Assembly: GCA_035293565.1 (NCBI GenBank)
Contig: DATGMP010000067.1
Coordinates: 1-7,379, forward strand
DNA: 7,379 nt
Direction of reading: 5' to 3'
From: DATGMP01 sp035293565
GTDB lineage: Bacteria; Pseudomonadota; Alphaproteobacteria; BOG-932; Roseiterribacteraceae
The first letter of the stretch is position 1. Each line of letters begins with the position of its first letter. This document shows positions 5,991 to 7,379 of the stretch, one piece after another. A program made the position numbers and the translations under genes. The notes beneath the pieces are model-generated. The model was given only the letters and a program-made list of their open reading frames with translations, was not told the origin of the DNA and did not search any database.

Positions 5991-6018
5991 AAAAAAGGGC
6001 CGGTCGCAAGACCGGCCC
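5991..6018 (-). terminator. intrinsic terminator of the 195-aa gene
   Basis: On the minus strand a perfect 9-bp stem (GGGCCGGTC with GACCGGCCC) around a TTGC loop is followed directly by six T residues. This is a textbook rho-independent terminator. It lies about 50 nt after the stop of the 195-aa gene and upstream of the ardC leader. Confidence 0.93.
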
Positions 6019-6038
6019 TGGACGTTTCGATGTGAGAA

Positions 6039-6058
6039 GGCGGGGCCGAAGCCCCGCC
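6039..6058 (-). terminator. second hairpin, tandem terminator with UUCG loop
   Basis: On the minus strand an 8-bp stem GGCGGGGC / GCCCCGCC closes a UUCG tetraloop, an unusually stable RNA hairpin. It starts 8 nt after the stop of the 195-aa gene. Only a weak T-run (TTCTC) follows, so it probably backs up the stronger terminator just downstream. Confidence 0.7.
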
Positions 6059-6065
6059 CTGATGG

Positions 6066-6653
6066 CTAGTCGAAAGCCGTCATCTGGGCTGCGGCGGCCT
6101 TCTTGGAGACGGTTTCACCGGCGTGTTCGGCCTGCCGCTCGAAAGGCTTCCAGGCCTCGCCGATGACCTGCTCGTAGGCGGCGACGGCGCCTTCGGCCGC
6201 CATGCGGAGCGCGTGGGCCTGCAGGCCCATGTCGGCTGCGAACTCGCGCTTGCGCTGTGCCTGGCTGTCGAATCCGACCGGACCGTCGAGGTCTTCGTCG
6301 CGCATGTCGTTGGCGAGCTTAGCGGTGGCCTCGCGCGCCTCGGTCACGGCGCGGGAGTAGAACTGGCCGGCGCCGTGGGCCGAACCGACATAGGAGCCGA
6401 CGATGCGCTGCAGGTGGATTTCCATCGCGCGGTCGCTGAGCCCGTCCTTGAGGGCGTCGGCGGTCTCGACGACGAGTCGCTCGTGCAGGCTACGAATGCC
6501 GTCGCTGTCGAGGATCGCAAGGCCGAAGCTCTCGGAGATGCGCAGCGTCTGGGCGAAGTCGGGGCAGGCGAGGCGGACCATTTCGAGGGTCGTGCTGCGG
6601 CGAAGCGGGATGACGCGAGCGGAGGTGCGAGGGGAACGGGCAGTCTTGGTCAT
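6066..6653 (-). CDS. conserved-looking protein of unknown function (195 aa)
   Basis: I do not recognise a domain. The 195 residues read as a basic, probably disordered N-terminus (TKTARSPRTSARVIPLRR, residues 2-19), then a mostly helical body. That body includes SLHERLVVETADALKDGLSD (55-74), RAMEIHLQRIVGSYVGSAHG (75-94) and an Ala-rich helical C-terminus, ALRMAAEGAVAAYEQVIGEA (148-167). An acidic patch MRDEDLDGP separates the halves. There is no signal peptide or membrane segment, so it is probably cytoplasmic. AGAAAGGA 7 nt before the ATG supports the start, and two terminator hairpins follow the stop, so it is a well-bounded gene. It is preceded by a 391-nt gap holding structured element C. 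Proteins of this size and composition are common beside ardC and DUF736 genes on rhizobial elements; a role in DNA maintenance or transfer is a guess from context only. Confidence 0.8.
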   Translation of the reverse strand: MTKTARSPRTSARVIPLRRSTTLEMVRLACPDFAQTLRISESFGLAILDSDGIRSLHERLVVETADALKDGLSDRAMEIHLQRIVGSYVGSAHGAGQFYSRAVTEAREATAKLANDMRDEDLDGPVGFDSQAQRKREFAADMGLQAHALRMAAEGAVAAYEQVIGEAWKPFERQAEHAGETVSKKAAAAQMTAFD

Positions 6654-6694
6654 GATGAGATCCTTTCTCGGTTTCGCCTTCGGGAGCGATTGGG

Positions 6695-6970
6695 CCCTTG
6701 GCCGTCGCTCCCTCGGGTGCGGTCGACCAGAACCGGCTTCAGCGGGCCGCTTCAGGGGGCGGTGGCTGCCAAGGCGAGCATGGGCGGGTTGCGGACGAGC
6801 GGGCCTTTTGGCCTGCGAAGGACGCGGCCCCCCATGACGAGACGGCGGCCGCCGATCGCTTGCGACTTGCCCTTGAAGCGGACCGCGGCCGGTTCAGACC
6901 GCAGCACAAACCGAGGGAGTGGCGGCCAAGGGTCTGACCGCCGCGGAAACCGTGAGAGGTCGTGTCAGAC
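6695..6970. ncRNA. structured element C upstream of the 195-aa gene
   Basis: The gap 6654-7044 holds no gene. Bases 6695-6716 and 6911-6932 pair over 22 positions, 20 Watson-Crick and 2 that are G-T on the plus strand. The stem continues inward through 6717-6724 with 6897-6907 (two 4-bp helices), 6730-6737 with 6888-6895 (8 bp) and 6747-6758 with 6870-6881 (12 positions, one G-T). A hairpin GCGGGCC-TTTT-GGCCTGC sits at 6799-6816. The block CCGCAGCACA (6899-6908) is identical in element B, and 6949-6970 matches 5930-5951 of element B at 17 of 22 positions. All G-T pairs favour a plus-strand RNA, whereas the flanking genes are on the minus strand, so the strand is left open. Bases 6971-7044 show nothing further. 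Confidence 0.45.
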
Positions 6971-7044
6971 TGACATTTCCTCCATCGCGCGCCACGCATT
7001 CCTCGCACGCAGCTTGCACTTCGCTCGGTGCCGCTCCCTGCTTC

Positions 7045-7371
7045 TCACCGCCACGCGGTGGAAACGCTGTGCCGCGACCGAAACTCGGCGATCGCTCTTT
7101 CCTGCCGATCGAGCTTGCCCGTGAGAGCGTCGATCTCGGCGCGACGGGCCAGTGTGAGCTCCAAGACATGCTCCTGAAACAGCCGCTCATCGGTGCTTGT
7201 CCAGGTCGATGCGCCCCGGCCATGTTGCCGGCGTTTCGCCCGATCGGTGATCGTCAGCCGTTCGGCCCGAGCTGCGATCTGCCGCTCGATGATGCCGAGA
7301 TGGCGCTGTGTCTCGGTTTGAGCGATTTCCATGCGCGAGAGCAGCATGCGTCGCTGCGGAGGCTCGATCAT
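7045..7371 (-). CDS. protein of unknown function with coiled-coil character (108 aa or longer)
   Basis: The frame gives 108 residues from an ATG at 7371, but the frame stays open to the window edge and no ribosome-binding site is visible before this ATG, so the true start may lie further right. Met9 and Met14 are alternative starts. The sequence is highly charged and helical: RMEIAQTETQRHLGIIERQI near the start, a basic middle (DRAKRRQHGRG), then RLFQEHVLELTLARRAEIDA and LTGKLDRQERAIAEFRSRH, which fit an amphipathic coiled coil. No known domain is recognised. It is on the same strand as the 195-aa gene, with a 391-nt gap between them. Confidence 0.55.
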   Translation of the reverse strand: MIEPPQRRMLLSRMEIAQTETQRHLGIIERQIAARAERLTITDRAKRRQHGRGASTWTSTDERLFQEHVLELTLARRAEIDALTGKLDRQERAIAEFRSRHSVSTAWR

Positions 7372-7379
7372 CGCACCGT

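Noticed and set aside
6123..7124. Long plus-strand open frame of 333 codons across the 195-aa gene and element C
   Set aside because: It is antisense to a gene with a good ribosome-binding site and terminators, its composition is that of a GC-rich shadow frame, and no domain is visible.

Overview
The window is GC-rich DNA that looks alphaproteobacterial, most likely Hyphomicrobiales (rhizobia, methylobacteria and relatives). The grounds are an HWE-family histidine kinase, a DUF736 protein and an ArdC-type antirestriction protein in one neighbourhood. The DUF736/ArdC pair with its small conserved hypothetical proteins is typical of rhizobial plasmids and integrative elements, so I read the window as part of such an element carrying cargo. 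No integrase, att site or replication gene lies inside it, so this is inference.

Left part (1-3000): the C-terminal half of an S8 (subtilisin-like) peptidase runs in from the left edge. It carries the catalytic-Ser motif GTSYAAP and resembles the peptidase of the IetAS anti-phage pair. It converges on a short soluble HWE histidine kinase on the minus strand. Diverging from the kinase are a CorA-type divalent cation transporter and, 45 nt downstream, a 66-residue unknown protein. A strong hairpin terminator that works in both directions closes this unit.

Right part (3000-7379): every convincing gene is on the minus strand. In transcription order they are a 108-residue unknown protein, a 195-residue unknown protein followed by two tandem terminator hairpins, ardC translationally coupled (TAATG) to a PAPS-reductase-like ATP pyrophosphatase, and a DUF736 protein. 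Three of these genes (the 195-aa gene, ardC and the DUF736 gene) are preceded by long non-coding stretches of about 180 to 650 nt.

The most interesting signal is in those stretches. They share sequence blocks and fold potential, including a perfect 24-bp inverted repeat enclosing nested hairpins ahead of ardC and a 22-bp G-T-tolerant inverted repeat ahead of the 195-aa gene. The ardC copy ends in a hairpin that buries its Shine-Dalgarno sequence. They look like a repeated family of structured leader RNAs, or structured DNA sites, attached to separate genes of one mobile-element module. I do not recognise them as a named RNA class.
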